The position numbers and the translations under genes were made by a program. A DNA stretch of 64,000 nucleotides from Phycisphaerae bacterium (GTDB lineage Bacteria > Planctomycetota > Phycisphaerae > JAJVII01): NCBI GenBank assembly GCA_022072085.1, contig JAJVII010000036.1:23547-87546 (forward strand), given 5' to 3'. The notes under the pieces are model-generated. The model made no database searches. It was not told where the DNA came from and saw nothing but the letters and a program-made list of their open reading frames with translations. Positions 1-7,990 of this stretch are shown one piece after another. Positions within the stretch are counted from its first letter, which is position 1. Each line of letters starts with the position of its first letter.

Positions 1-1262
1 TGGCTGTAGCTCGAGCCATAACCGTTGCTGCTGCCGCCGTGGTTCCGGCTGTAGCCGTTGTTCCCGCCGTAGCTCTGGCTCCAGCCGTTGCTGCTGCCAT
101 AGGACTTGGGGGCGCAGTAGTTCTTGTAGCAGTCGCTGCTGGTCTTGTCGCAGTAATCGCGGAAGTCCTTGTTGGAGTCGCACTTTCCGCCGTAGTTGTA
201 CTGCGGCTTGTCGCAGCCGCCCCACTTGGGCTTGTGGGTGGATTGCGGCTTCGTGGGGCCGCCGCAGCCGGTGTTGCAGCTGCCGTCTTCGCAAGGCTGG
301 TTGACATAATCGTCCAGCAGGTCCTTGAGTTCCAGGACGAGTTCGCAGACGCCCTCATCCTGCGGATTGGTGCCGATGCCCAGCGTGGCCAGCAGCGTGT
401 CGGCCTCCTCGATCACGTTGGTGATGTAGGATCCGTCGGCGCTGTTGGGGTCGGTGGGGTCAGCCCCGTTGAGGAGGCTGAGCTTGGCGGCGATCAGGGC
501 GCGGGCCAGCTTGATGGTGCAGTCGTTGGCCGAGTTGGGTCTGCTGCCGCACCCGCCACCGTAGGACTTCTGGTCCTTGAGCAGGTTGAGCAGTTCTTCC
601 TTGCTGTATTCCTCTCCGCCGAGGGTCAGGGTGTCGACCGGCCAGTTGCAGGGGTGCGTCTTCCAGTAGCCGGGCGAGCGGACGCACTCGTCGCCGAAGA
701 GTGAGCCGATCGCGCCCTTGGCCTTGCCGTTGATGCTGACGGTGAAGTCGCCGATGAAGTTCGAGTTCTCGCTGGTGAACGACAGGCCGATCTTGTTGGG
801 GAACACGCCGGCCAGCGCGCCGCCGGTAACCTTCAGCGTCGCGTCGTACTTGTCGGTGCTGCTGCCGGTGTCCTCGTAGCCGAAGCCGGTCACCCGGGCG
901 GTCAGCAGAACGCCGTCGTATTCGGGAACCGTGTCGCCGTCCAGATCGATCGGGCCGGAAACGACCAGGTCGACGGAAGTCGTGTTTCCGTGAATCAGCG
1001 CCCCGGTGTTGTCGACCGGGATCACGAGGGTCACGGTGCCCGTGCCCAGCGGCACGATCAGGTGGGCGCCGCTGTCATCCACCAGGGCCAGGGCCGTCGC
1101 GTTCATGGTCAGCGTCTGGGCCACCGGGTCATACTGGACGGTGCCGGAGTTGTCGAAGCTCAGCGCGGTCAGGTCGACCGTCGGGTTGAGCAACTGGGCG
1201 TTGGCCGTGCCGATCGTCAGACACAGCGCCAAAGCGGCCAGCGCCATCAAGCGAGTCTTCAT
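1..1262 (-). CDS. Exported SPGYWKTHP-motif protein, truncated by the left edge
   Basis: The frame opens at ATG 1262 and stays open to base 1, giving 420 codons with the 3' end outside the window. A GGAGGG Shine-Dalgarno (complement of 1270-1275) sits 7 nt before the ATG. Residues 1-22 are a signal peptide ending at ANA|Q. Residues 23-190 are beta-rich and Thr/Val-rich, like an extracellular sandwich domain. Residues 193-208 carry C-V-R-S-P-G-Y-W-K-T-H-P-C-N-W-P, a variant of the TPGYWKNHP motif found in exported proteins of several phyla. A helical stretch follows (about 210-325), then a Cys-rich segment, then from about 385 a low-complexity Gly/Ser/Tyr/Asn tail. The role is unknown; a surface or matrix protein is likely. 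It lies 131 bp downstream of a PEP-CTERM gene in the same direction. Confidence 0.75.
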   Translation of the reverse strand, partial: MKTRLMALAALALCLTIGTANAQLLNPTVDLTALSFDNSGTVQYDPVAQTLTMNATALALVDDSGAHLIVPLGTGTVTLVIPVDNTGALIHGNTTSVDLVVSGPIDLDGDTVPEYDGVLLTARVTGFGYEDTGSSTDKYDATLKVTGGALAGVFPNKIGLSFTSENSNFIGDFTVSINGKAKGAIGSLFGDECVRSPGYWKTHPCNWPVDTLTLGGEEYSKEELLNLLKDQKSYGGGCGSRPNSANDCTIKLARALIAAKLSLLNGADPTDPNSADGSYITNVIEEADTLLATLGIGTNPQDEGVCELVLELKDLLDDYVNQPCEDGSCNTGCGGPTKPQSTHKPKWGGCDKPQYNYGGKCDSNKDFRDYCDKTSSDCYKNYCAPKSYGSSNGWSQSYGGNNGYSRNHGGSSNGYGSSYS

Positions 1263-1289
1263 CTGTTTTCCCTCCGCGGAAAGGGTACG

Positions 1290-1306
1290 GGCGCACCCCG
1301 TGCGCC
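1290..1306 (-). other. Hairpin in the leader of the SPGYWKTHP gene
   Basis: A 7-bp perfect stem (GGCGCAC / GTGCGCC) with a 3-nt loop lies 28-44 nt upstream of the ATG at 1262. There is no T-run, so a mRNA leader structure or a factor-dependent end for the upstream PEP-CTERM gene are both possible. Confidence 0.3.
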
Positions 1307-1393
1307 GACTGGACTCAGGGACCGCTGCGCCGGCTCCGACATGGAACCGGCACCCCAACTGCCAGACCTGGATCGATCAGTGCAAGCTCGCTA

Positions 1394-2068
1394 CTACGCC
1401 CGGCGGCGACGCCGCTGAGCGATCATCCCAAGCCCGCCGAGAGCCAGAAGGCCCAGCGTGGCCGGCTCGGGAACCGAAACCGACGGCTGCACGAAAATGT
1501 CGCCGGTGTTGTTGAAAATCTGGTCATAGCTCGACGTTGCGCTGAAGCTGGACGCGAAGCCGGAGGTCGTGATGGAGGTGTCGCCCAGGTAGAGGATCAT
1601 CCCGCCCTTGCCGAAGACAAGGGGGGGATTGTCGCCGTAGGCGGGCGCCAGGTAGCCGCCGGTCACGTCAAACGTGAACTCGATCGTGACGTTGCCGGAG
1701 TTGAAGTCGAATCCCAGAAGTTCCAGGTCGCCGGAGAGTTGGAGGCCGACGTCGGACCCGTGCGTGCCGCTGATCGTGAACGACCCGCCGCTTAGCACGC
1801 CGGCGTTGCTGATCGTGGCAGACAGTGAGAAACTGGCCGAGGTGATCGTCTCGAAGGGGGCGCCGGATGGCGGAGCCGGGTCATACTGGAAGCTGCCGCT
1901 GGACGAGGCGGTGAAGGCCTGCGTGCCGGCGTTGTAGCTGCCGATCAGGCTGAGCGACGTGCTCACGTTGATATCCGGCTGGTCCTGGATCAGGTTCAGC
2001 GGAGCGGCCTGGAGCGTGCCTGCGAACAGTACAACCACAAAACCGGCCAACAATGCGAGACGGGTCAT
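1394..2068 (-). CDS. PEP-CTERM sorting domain protein
   Basis: A 224-residue exported protein. The start at ATG 2068 is fixed by a GGAGGGAG Shine-Dalgarno (complement of 2074-2081) and by the signal peptide it creates (MTRLALLAGF..., cleavage near residue 21, LQA|AP). The middle is a Ser/Thr/Gly-rich beta-sandwich-like region. The C-terminus has the full tripartite sorting signal: V-P-E-P, a hydrophobic segment (ATLGLLALGGLGMIA) and a terminal R-R-R-R-R cluster. PEP-CTERM proteins are handled by an exosortase and usually end at the cell surface or in extracellular polymer; no exosortase gene is in this window. The substrate or partner cannot be told from the sequence. Confidence 0.85.
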   Translation of the reverse strand: MTRLALLAGFVVVLFAGTLQAAPLNLIQDQPDINVSTSLSLIGSYNAGTQAFTASSSGSFQYDPAPPSGAPFETITSASFSLSATISNAGVLSGGSFTISGTHGSDVGLQLSGDLELLGFDFNSGNVTIEFTFDVTGGYLAPAYGDNPPLVFGKGGMILYLGDTSITTSGFASSFSATSSYDQIFNNTGDIFVQPSVSVPEPATLGLLALGGLGMIAQRRRRRA

Positions 2069-2659
2069 CTTCTCTCCCTCCGAAGGTGTTCGGTTCCTTC
2101 TGCTACTCTTCAGTTCTCCTGAGGGCAGACTGGCAAATGCCCATTCAGGAGTTCGACGCAACCTCAAGCTGCCAATCACGAAGTAGCTATACCCGGAGCG
2201 ACACAGATATGATCTGCCGGCAGAACCCCTCCAGGGGCCAACCAGTAAACGAATGGACGATCCTCAGATCAGGCGTGTCTCACCGCCTTCTCTCTCTGTG
2301 GCGCTGAATTATTCACCGGATTGAGGGGAAGTCAAGTAAAGCGAACGGATTTGCGCAGATTGAATTATCGGCCAACGCCCTGAAGTGCTTGAGAACACAA
2401 ACTGCATTTTTCCTTGGCGTTTTTGTTGGTTTTGACGGAATTGAAACATTGCGGCCTCGCGGCCACGAAGTCGCCGGTTAGCGTTGACTCTTTCTATCCT
2501 GCGGCCCGCTTTGACCCTCACGTTCCCGGCTGCGTTGGCCGATGATCGAAAGATGGGCAGCATTTTCCGTTCGCCCGGTCAGGCAAACTGGTTAGACTCT
2601 GTCGGCAGTGACGGGGTTGCGGCATACGCCGTGCCACGCGTCACATGGAGCGCTCATCG
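2069..2659. other. Intergenic region between PEP-CTERM gene and glgP
   Basis: A 591-bp divergent gap, clearly more AT-rich (about 2300-2450) than the surrounding coding DNA. It holds a good promoter for the PEP-CTERM gene (2308-2335, minus). The short frames inside show no Shine-Dalgarno or recognisable product. I saw no tRNA, riboswitch or mobile element here. Confidence 0.6.
2308..2335 (-). promoter_or_regulatory. Sigma-70-type promoter for the PEP-CTERM gene
   Basis: On the minus strand, TTGACT (complement of 2330-2335) is followed after 16 nt by AATAAT (complement of 2308-2313). Transcription would start near 2301, leaving an unusually long leader of about 230 nt before the ATG at 2068. 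Confidence 0.45.
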
Positions 2660-5221
2660 ATGTATCTGATTCAGCCGTTCACCGTCGTGCCCTCGCTTCC
2701 CGAGTCGCTCAAATTCCTGGGCGAGTTGGCCTGCAACATGTGGTGGGCCTGGAACCGCGACGCAGTCGACCTCATCCGCCGACTCGACCGCGACCTGTGG
2801 GACCGTTGCGGCCACAACCCCGTGCTCATGCTCGGCCAGCTCCCCCAGACCGCCCTGGAGCAGGCCTCAGCCGACGAGGGCTTCCTGGTCCAGATGGACC
2901 GCATCAAGCGTCAGCTCGAAGACCACATGACGCGGCGAAGCTGGTTCGACAAGAACTTCAGCCACCTCCAGAACGTCACGATCGCTTACTTCTCCGCCGA
3001 GTTCGGGCTCAACGAATCGCTGCCCCTCTACTCGGGCGGCCTGGGCGTGCTGGCGGGCGACCACCTCAAGGCCGCCAGCGACCTGGGCCTGCCGCTGGTC
3101 GGCGTCGGGCTGATGTATCGTCAGGGCTATTTCCGCCAGTACCTCAACGCCGACGGCTGGCAGCAGGAGACCTATCCCAGCAACGACTTCTATACCATGC
3201 CCGCCCGGCTGGTCACCCGCGAGGGCGGCAAGGAGCCGCTGACCATCGGCGTGGAGTATCCCGGCCGGCTGGTCAAGGCCCAGGTCTGGCGCATCCAGGT
3301 CGGCCGCATTCCGCTGTTCGCCCTGGACTGCGACATCGAGGCCAACAGCCCCGAGGACCGGCAGATCACCGCCCAACTCTACGGCGGCGACAACGAGAAC
3401 CGCATCCGCCAGGAACTCATGCTCGGCATCGGCGGCGTGCGGGCGCTGGCCGCCCTGGGCATCGAGCCCAGCGTCTGCCACATGAACGAGGGCCACTCCG
3501 CCTTCCTGGCCGTCGAACGCGCCCGCCGCCTTCAGACCGAGCACGGCATCGACTACCTGTCGGCCCGCGAGGCCACCCGCGCCTCGCAGGTCTTCACCAC
3601 GCACACGCCCGTGCCGGCTGGCATCGACCGCTTCCCCCCGGCCATGATCGAGAAGTACCTCTCGCCGTACTACCAGCAGCTCGGCATCGGCCTGGACGAG
3701 TTCCTCTCGCTCGGGCGTCAGAACCCCTACGACATGCAGGAGACCTTCTCGATGGCCGTGCTGGCGCTGCGCACCGCGGCGGCAGCCAACGGCGTCAGCA
3801 AGCTGCACGGCAAAGTCAGCCGGGCGATGTGGCAGAACGTCTGGCCGGCCGTGCCCGAAGACGAGCTGCCGATTACCTCGATCACCAACGGCATCCACAC
3901 GCGAAGCTGGATCAGCGGCGACATGGCCACGCTGCTGGACCGCTACCTCGGGACGCGCTGGGCGCGAAGGCCCGAGGACCACACCGTCTGGCAGCAGGTC
4001 GACCAGATTCCCGACGAAGAGCTGTGGCGGACGCACGAGCGCCGGCGCGAGCGGCTGGTCGCGGTCGCCCGCCGCCGGCTGGCCCAGCAGTTGATCGCCC
4101 GTGGCGCGCCCAGCCACGAGATCGCGACCGCCGGCGAGTGCCTGGACGCCGAGGCGTTGACGATCGGTTTCGCCCGGCGCTTCGCGACCTACAAGCGGGC
4201 GGCGCTGCTGTTCGAGGACATGGACCGGCTCAAGTCGATCATCTCCGACCGCGATCGTCCGGTGCAGATCATCTTCGCCGGCAAGGCCCACCCGCGCGAC
4301 AACGGCGGCAAGGACCTGATCCGCAAGATCATCCACCACGCCCGCGACGAGTCGCTGCGCCGCCGCATCGTCTTCCTCGAAGACTACGACATGAACATGG
4401 CCCGCTACATGCTCCAGGGCTGCGACGTCTGGCTGAACACGCCGCGTCGCCCGCTGGAGGCTTCGGGCACCAGCGGCATGAAGGCCGCCGCCAACGGCGC
4501 CCTCAACCTCTCCATCCTCGACGGCTGGTGGGACGAGGCCTACACCCCCGGGCTCGGCTGGGCCGTCGGCCGCGGCGAACAGTACGACGACCTGACCTAC
4601 CAGGACAAGGTCGAGTCGGCCGCCCTCTATGATCTGCTCGAAAAAGAGATCGTGCCGCTGTTCTATGAGCGGACCAGCGACAGCCTGCCGCGCGGCTGGA
4701 TCCGCAGCATGAAGCAAAGCCTGGGCACGCTGGGCCCGATGTTCAACGCGACGCGCATGGTCATGGAATACACCGAGCGGCTCTACATGCCCTCGATGCG
4801 CCGCGCCCGCCGGCTGGCCGAGGAGAAGCTCGCCCGCGCCGGTTCGCTCTCGCGCTGGAAGCAGCGCGTCCGCGACCAGTGGTCGCAGGTCCGCGTCGGG
4901 CGCATCGAGGCGGCGCTCAACGGCCAGCTTCGCGTCGGCGAGGAACTCGCCGTGTCCGCCGAGGTCGCTCTCGGCGGTCTGACGCCCGAGGACGTCTCGG
5001 TGCAGCTCTACACCGGTTCGCTGGACGCGATCGGTCGACTGAGCGCCAGCGAGTCAATCCCGATGAAGCCGGAGGGCGACCCGCAGGACGGGCGGTTCCG
5101 CTTCGTCGGCCAGATTCGCTGCCAGGCCAGCGGCCGCCGCGGCTTCGCGATTCGCGTCCTGCCCAACCACGAGGACCTGGCCAACCCGTTGGAGATGGGC
5201 CTGATCCGCTGGGCGGAGTAG
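2660..5221 (+). CDS. glgP: Alpha-glucan (glycogen/maltodextrin) phosphorylase, glgP/AgpA type
   Basis: Releases glucose-1-phosphate from alpha-1,4-glucans in the cytoplasm. The protein (853 residues from ATG 2660) begins with the DUF3417-type N-terminal domain seen in the short bacterial/archaeal alpha-glucan phosphorylases (LGELACNMWWAWNRDA), then YFSAEFGLNESLPLYSGGLG, HMNEGHSAFL, THTPVPAG, SITNGIHTRSW, and the PLP site EASGTSGMKAAANG with Lys608. All are family hallmarks. ATG 2645 is an alternative, but only 2660 has a Shine-Dalgarno-like GGAG (2647-2650) at good spacing. The extra 160 residues after the catalytic core resemble the beta-rich C-terminus of this subfamily. It is transcribed alone; a hairpin follows 22 bp after the stop. 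Confidence 0.95.
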   Translation: MYLIQPFTVVPSLPESLKFLGELACNMWWAWNRDAVDLIRRLDRDLWDRCGHNPVLMLGQLPQTALEQASADEGFLVQMDRIKRQLEDHMTRRSWFDKNFSHLQNVTIAYFSAEFGLNESLPLYSGGLGVLAGDHLKAASDLGLPLVGVGLMYRQGYFRQYLNADGWQQETYPSNDFYTMPARLVTREGGKEPLTIGVEYPGRLVKAQVWRIQVGRIPLFALDCDIEANSPEDRQITAQLYGGDNENRIRQELMLGIGGVRALAALGIEPSVCHMNEGHSAFLAVERARRLQTEHGIDYLSAREATRASQVFTTHTPVPAGIDRFPPAMIEKYLSPYYQQLGIGLDEFLSLGRQNPYDMQETFSMAVLALRTAAAANGVSKLHGKVSRAMWQNVWPAVPEDELPITSITNGIHTRSWISGDMATLLDRYLGTRWARRPEDHTVWQQVDQIPDEELWRTHERRRERLVAVARRRLAQQLIARGAPSHEIATAGECLDAEALTIGFARRFATYKRAALLFEDMDRLKSIISDRDRPVQIIFAGKAHPRDNGGKDLIRKIIHHARDESLRRRIVFLEDYDMNMARYMLQGCDVWLNTPRRPLEASGTSGMKAAANGALNLSILDGWWDEAYTPGLGWAVGRGEQYDDLTYQDKVESAALYDLLEKEIVPLFYERTSDSLPRGWIRSMKQSLGTLGPMFNATRMVMEYTERLYMPSMRRARRLAEEKLARAGSLSRWKQRVRDQWSQVRVGRIEAALNGQLRVGEELAVSAEVALGGLTPEDVSVQLYTGSLDAIGRLSASESIPMKPEGDPQDGRFRFVGQIRCQASGRRGFAIRVLPNHEDLANPLEMGLIRWAE

Positions 5222-5243
5222 TTCTCTTTCCGATCCCCCCGAG

Positions 5244-5263
5244 CCCCGAGCGGAAGCTCGGGG
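5244..5263 (+). terminator. Hairpin after glgP
   Basis: CCCCGAG (5244-5250), a 6-nt loop, and CTCGGGG (5257-5263) form a 7-bp GC stem starting 22 bp past the glgP stop. It lacks a T-run, so it may work with Rho or be a REP-like element rather than an intrinsic terminator. Confidence 0.4.
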
Positions 5264-5321
5264 TTACGCCGAAGCCGGTTCGATCCGGTCGGATGGCCTC
5301 GCCGTTCGCCCGCGCGCCAAT

Positions 5322-5337
5322 TGTTCCACGTGGAACA
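5322..5337. promoter_or_regulatory. parS: parS centromere site, copy 1
   Basis: A perfect 16-bp palindrome, TGTTCCACGTGGAACA. It matches the bacterial ParB-binding consensus TGTTnCACGTGnAACA at all fixed positions. It sits in non-coding DNA, 65 bp from a second identical copy. Confidence 0.85.
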
Positions 5338-5386
5338 TTTCCGGAACCATTCTTCGCCGCCGAGCCCAGGCCACGCGCGCGCCGAA

Positions 5387-5402
5387 TGTTCCACGTGGAA
5401 CA
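5387..5402. promoter_or_regulatory. parS: parS centromere site, copy 2
   Basis: Identical 16-bp palindrome TGTTCCACGTGGAACA. Flanks AAT and TTT extend the similarity to copy 1 by a few bases, but the DNA between the copies is unrelated, so the two sites are conserved as sites and not as a longer duplication. Confidence 0.85.
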
Positions 5403-5864
5403 TTTGCGATTGCTAACAAGCTGACGGGATCCCCGAAAAAGTCCTCTCTTTTCCCCATAACTCCTTATTCTTCCGTCCGGCGTTTGGCCCCGGAGCCTGG
5501 AATTCGCGGACCATCGTTGCGCGATCGACCACCATCGCCGCATGAACGCGCGACATCGCGCCGATTCAGATAGGACTCTGTATTCGCCTGCGATTGCCTG
5601 CATCCGCATCGACAAGGAATAGCGATGACCCGACAGGACTGCCGCGCGGGCAACTCGTCCTGGTCGGGCAGGGCGGCTGGGACGTCGGAGAGGTGATCGC
5701 GGGGCGAGGCTCCTGTCTCGCCCTTGCAGACCGGGCGACGAAGTCGCCGGGCCGCCGCCCAGGGCTGCGGAACTGCGGTCCGCTGAGCCAGGACGGACGC
5801 GTGCGAACAACGACGTCCATCGCGGCGGGCCCCCGAGCGATGACGTTTGTCGGAGGGCCTCCGG

Positions 5865-6836
5865 TCACTGCGTCGGGCGAAGAACCTGCTTGGGGGCGAG
5901 GCGCTTCTGGCGGTAGTCGCAGATGGCGATCAGGTGGCCGGCCCGGTCGAACGCTGCGATCGGGCCCGACTGACTGAACGCCGGATGCTCCAGGCTCACC
6001 CGGTCGCTCAGCGACGCGAGCAGCCCGATGTCCAGGATGATCCCCTGGCCCAGCAGCTCGGCGTGCGAGTCGGCCAACTCGATGCGGGGCAGGGCGGCGA
6101 CCGCCAGCTCGGCCGGCAGCAGCCAGTCGGCCACGTTCTCGGGCGTGCAGTTCTCGGGGTTGCTGGCCTGCTCGACGGCGAACCCGCCGACCCGCGTGCG
6201 GCGCAGCGCAGAGAGATAGGCCCCCACGCCCAGGGCCTCGCCCAGGTCACGGGCCAGCGCCCGGATGTAGGTCCCGCGGCCGCAGGCGATCCGCACGCGG
6301 ATCGTCGGCCATTCGTAGCCGAGCACTTCGATCGTCTCGACCTGCACCGGTCGGGTGGGCAGGACGACCTCGGCGCCGCGGCGGGCCAGTTTGTAGGCCC
6401 GGTGCCCGTCCACGTGAACCGCGGAGAACGCTGGCGGCCGCTGGTCGATCCGGCCGACGAACTTGTCCAGCCGCTTGCGGATGGCTTCCAGGGTCGGGCG
6501 GCGGTCGGGCTCCAGGCCGGCGGCCGTCGGCGTGATCTCGCCTTCGCTGTCGTCGGTGGTGGAGGTCTCGCCGAGGCGGACCTCGGCCAGGTATTCCTTG
6601 CCCGCGTCCATCAGCAGTTCGGTGAGCTTGGTGGCCCGTCCGATCAGCAGCAGGATGACGCCGGTGGCGGCCGGGTCGAGCGTGCCGGCGTGTCCGACCT
6701 TGACGACCTCCTCGCGCGTGTCGCCGCTGAGGAGCCGGCGCACGACCGTGACCACGCGGTTGCTGGTCCAGCCGGCCGGTTTGTCGAGGTTGACCACCCC
6801 GATCACATCTTCGGGTCGGACGATGGGGCTGCCCAT
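5865..6836 (-). CDS. truB: tRNA pseudouridine(55) synthase TruB
   Basis: Converts U55 of the T-loop to pseudouridine in most tRNAs. The 323-residue product carries the family signature GHAGTLDPAATGVI with catalytic Asp54, preceded by the N-terminal block NLDKPAGWTSNRVV and followed by GRATKLTELL and the central RPPAFSAVHVDGHRAYKLAR block. The later GTYIRALARDLGEALG motif is also intact. Length is normal for the family. It converges on glgP across the parS gap and diverges from tRNA-Val. In many genomes truB follows rbfA/infB; here it stands alone. Confidence 0.96.
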   Translation of the reverse strand: MGSPIVRPEDVIGVVNLDKPAGWTSNRVVTVVRRLLSGDTREEVVKVGHAGTLDPAATGVILLLIGRATKLTELLMDAGKEYLAEVRLGETSTTDDSEGEITPTAAGLEPDRRPTLEAIRKRLDKFVGRIDQRPPAFSAVHVDGHRAYKLARRGAEVVLPTRPVQVETIEVLGYEWPTIRVRIACGRGTYIRALARDLGEALGVGAYLSALRRTRVGGFAVEQASNPENCTPENVADWLLPAELAVAALPRIELADSHAELLGQGIILDIGLLASLSDRVSLEHPAFSQSGPIAAFDRAGHLIAICDYRQKRLAPKQVLRPTQ

Positions 6837-6873
6837 GCCAGCATGATACCCGAAGGCCGCGTGCGATCAATGA

Positions 6874-6902
6874 TTGACGCCGCCGGTTTATTGGCTGAGA
6901 AT
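6874..6902 (+). promoter_or_regulatory. Promoter for tRNA-Val
   Basis: TTGACG (6874-6879) and GAGAAT (6897-6902) are separated by 17 nt. The transcript would begin around 6909, about 20 nt ahead of the mature tRNA 5' end at 6930. Confidence 0.45.
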
Positions 6903-6929
6903 GTCCGGACCGGTGCGGTTCCCGGCTGC

Positions 6930-7003
6930 GGGCCCTTAGCTCAGTTGGTTAGAGCGCTTCCCTTACAAGGAAGAGGCCGCTGGTTCGAGTCCAGCAGGGC
7001 CCA
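6930..7003 (+). tRNA. tRNA-Val (anticodon UAC)
   Basis: A full cloverleaf folds from 6930 to 7003. Acceptor stem GGGCCCT pairs with AGGGCCC, discriminator A at 7003. D-stem GCTC/GAGC encloses AGTTGGTTA. Anticodon stem CTTCC/GGAAG holds loop CTTACAA, so the anticodon is TAC at 6964-6966. T-stem GCTGG/CCAGC holds TTCGAGT. The 3' CCA is not encoded. The tRNA is 94 bp upstream of and divergent from truB. Confidence 0.95.
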
Positions 7004-7061
7004 TCCGCCGTCGCTCGTCGAGGCTGGTCCGGAGCCCTCGCAAGGTTTCAGGGGGAGAAGC

Positions 7062-7156
7062 GAACCGCGAATGGACACGAATGCACGCGAATAAGGAATC
7101 CGGTAGCCCGGCATTCATCAGTCCCATTCGCGTCCATTTGCGTTCATCCGCGGTTC
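7062..7156. repeat. Inverted repeat with 10-bp internal periodicity
   Basis: Arms 7062-7092 and 7126-7156 (31 nt each) are inverted copies matching at 26 of 31 positions, around a 33-nt centre. Each arm is itself a degenerate tandem of a 10-bp unit (CGAATGGACA, CGAATGCACG on the left; GCGGATGAAC, GCAAATGGAC on the complement of the right). It lies in the 210-bp gap between tRNA-Val and the cyclase gene. Similar GCGGATGAAC-type repeats are dispersed in many bacterial genomes. Confidence 0.7.
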
Positions 7157-7213
7157 TCTGCTCTTCCCCGAGTCCGCGCAATCCGCGAGCGTTCTTCTCT
7201 TGCCCGGAGATGT

Positions 7214-7990
7214 ATGCGTATCGTCGATCTGAGCGTGACGCTGGATGAGGATCCCTGGGCGCCCTGGTGGGCCCGCAACCGCATCCGCCGCCAGTCGCAC
7301 CGTGCCGGGCGATGGGTCATCCGCCTGCTGTTCGGCCTGCCGCGGCGGCTGCTGCGCACGCGGACCGGCTGGGCCCACGAATCCATCCGCTTGTCCACGC
7401 ACGGCACGACGCACGTCGACGCCCCCTGGCACTACGCCCCGACCAGCGAGGGCCGGCCGGCCCGCACCATCGACGAACTGCCCCTGGCGTGGTTCTTCGC
7501 GCCGGGCGTCTGTCTCGACTGCACCGGCCGGCCGGACGGACACGCCCTGTCGGTTGCGGAAATTGAGGCCGCGCTGGCCGCCGCCGGCCATACGCTGTCG
7601 CCCGGCGACATCGTGCTGATTCGCACCGGCAACTACCGCTTCCTGGGCAGCCGCGATTACTTCCGCCGCGGCTGCGGCGTCAGCGCCGAGGCAACCCGCT
7701 GGCTGATCGACCGCGGCGTCCGCGTCATGGGCATCGACAGTTGGGGTTGGGATCCGCCGCTGCCGCTCCAGGCCGAGCGGGCCCGCCGCGAGAACCGCGA
7801 CGACGTCTTCTGGGCCGCCCACTTCGTCGGCGTGGACCGCGAGTATTGCCAGATCGAGCGGCTGGCCAACCTCGACGCCTTGCCGCCGACGGGCTTCCGC
7901 GTCGCGGCGTTCCCGCTGAAGGTGCGGCGCGGGTCGGCCGGCCCGGCCCGCGTGGTAGCGATCCTCGACGACGCGGAGGCGACGACATGA
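7214..7990 (+). CDS. Cyclase family protein (kynurenine formamidase-like metal hydrolase)
   Basis: A 258-residue soluble protein of the cyclase/kynurenine formamidase fold (PF04199 type). The metal-binding signature H-G-T-T-H-V-D-A-P-W-H is at residues 63-73, giving ligands His63, His67, Asp69 and His73. A second block, GDIVLIRTG, and VMGIDSWGWD further on also fit the family. Members hydrolyse amide or cyclic substrates; the substrate here is not determinable. The stop codon overlaps the start of the downstream FAH-family gene (ATGA), so the two are translationally coupled and probably act in one catabolic step pair. The first 55 residues are longer and more basic than usual. Confidence 0.85.
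   Translation: MRIVDLSVTLDEDPWAPWWARNRIRRQSHRAGRWVIRLLFGLPRRLLRTRTGWAHESIRLSTHGTTHVDAPWHYAPTSEGRPARTIDELPLAWFFAPGVCLDCTGRPDGHALSVAEIEAALAAAGHTLSPGDIVLIRTGNYRFLGSRDYFRRGCGVSAEATRWLIDRGVRVMGIDSWGWDPPLPLQAERARRENRDDVFWAAHFVGVDREYCQIERLANLDALPPTGFRVAAFPLKVRRGSAGPARVVAILDDAEATT

Larger units (their letters stand above)
5222..5864. other. Non-coding gap with parS pair between glgP and truB
   Basis: A 643-bp gap between convergent genes. It contains a terminator-like hairpin (5244-5263) and two parS-type palindromes (5322-5337, 5387-5402). Apparent short minus-strand proteins starting MFHVEH or MFHVEQ here are only the parS sequence read as codons. From 5403 to 5864 I see no gene, RNA or repeat. 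Confidence 0.7.

Noticed and set aside
39..704. Plus-strand Ala/Val-rich frame
   Set aside because: Antisense of the SPGYWKTHP gene; that gene has the signal peptide, Shine-Dalgarno and motif.
2867..4717. Long minus-strand frame inside glgP
   Set aside because: Shadow of the phosphorylase gene; no signal, motif or Shine-Dalgarno.
5008..5403. Small proteins starting MFHVEH or MFHVEQ
   Set aside because: They begin exactly at the parS palindromes and have no conserved or plausible sequence afterwards.
6930..7003. tRNA as a phage attachment site
   Set aside because: No integrase and no duplicated tRNA 3' end were seen in the window.
7062..7156. CRISPR array
   Set aside because: The short units are degenerate, 10 bp long and without spacers; the structure is an inverted repeat.
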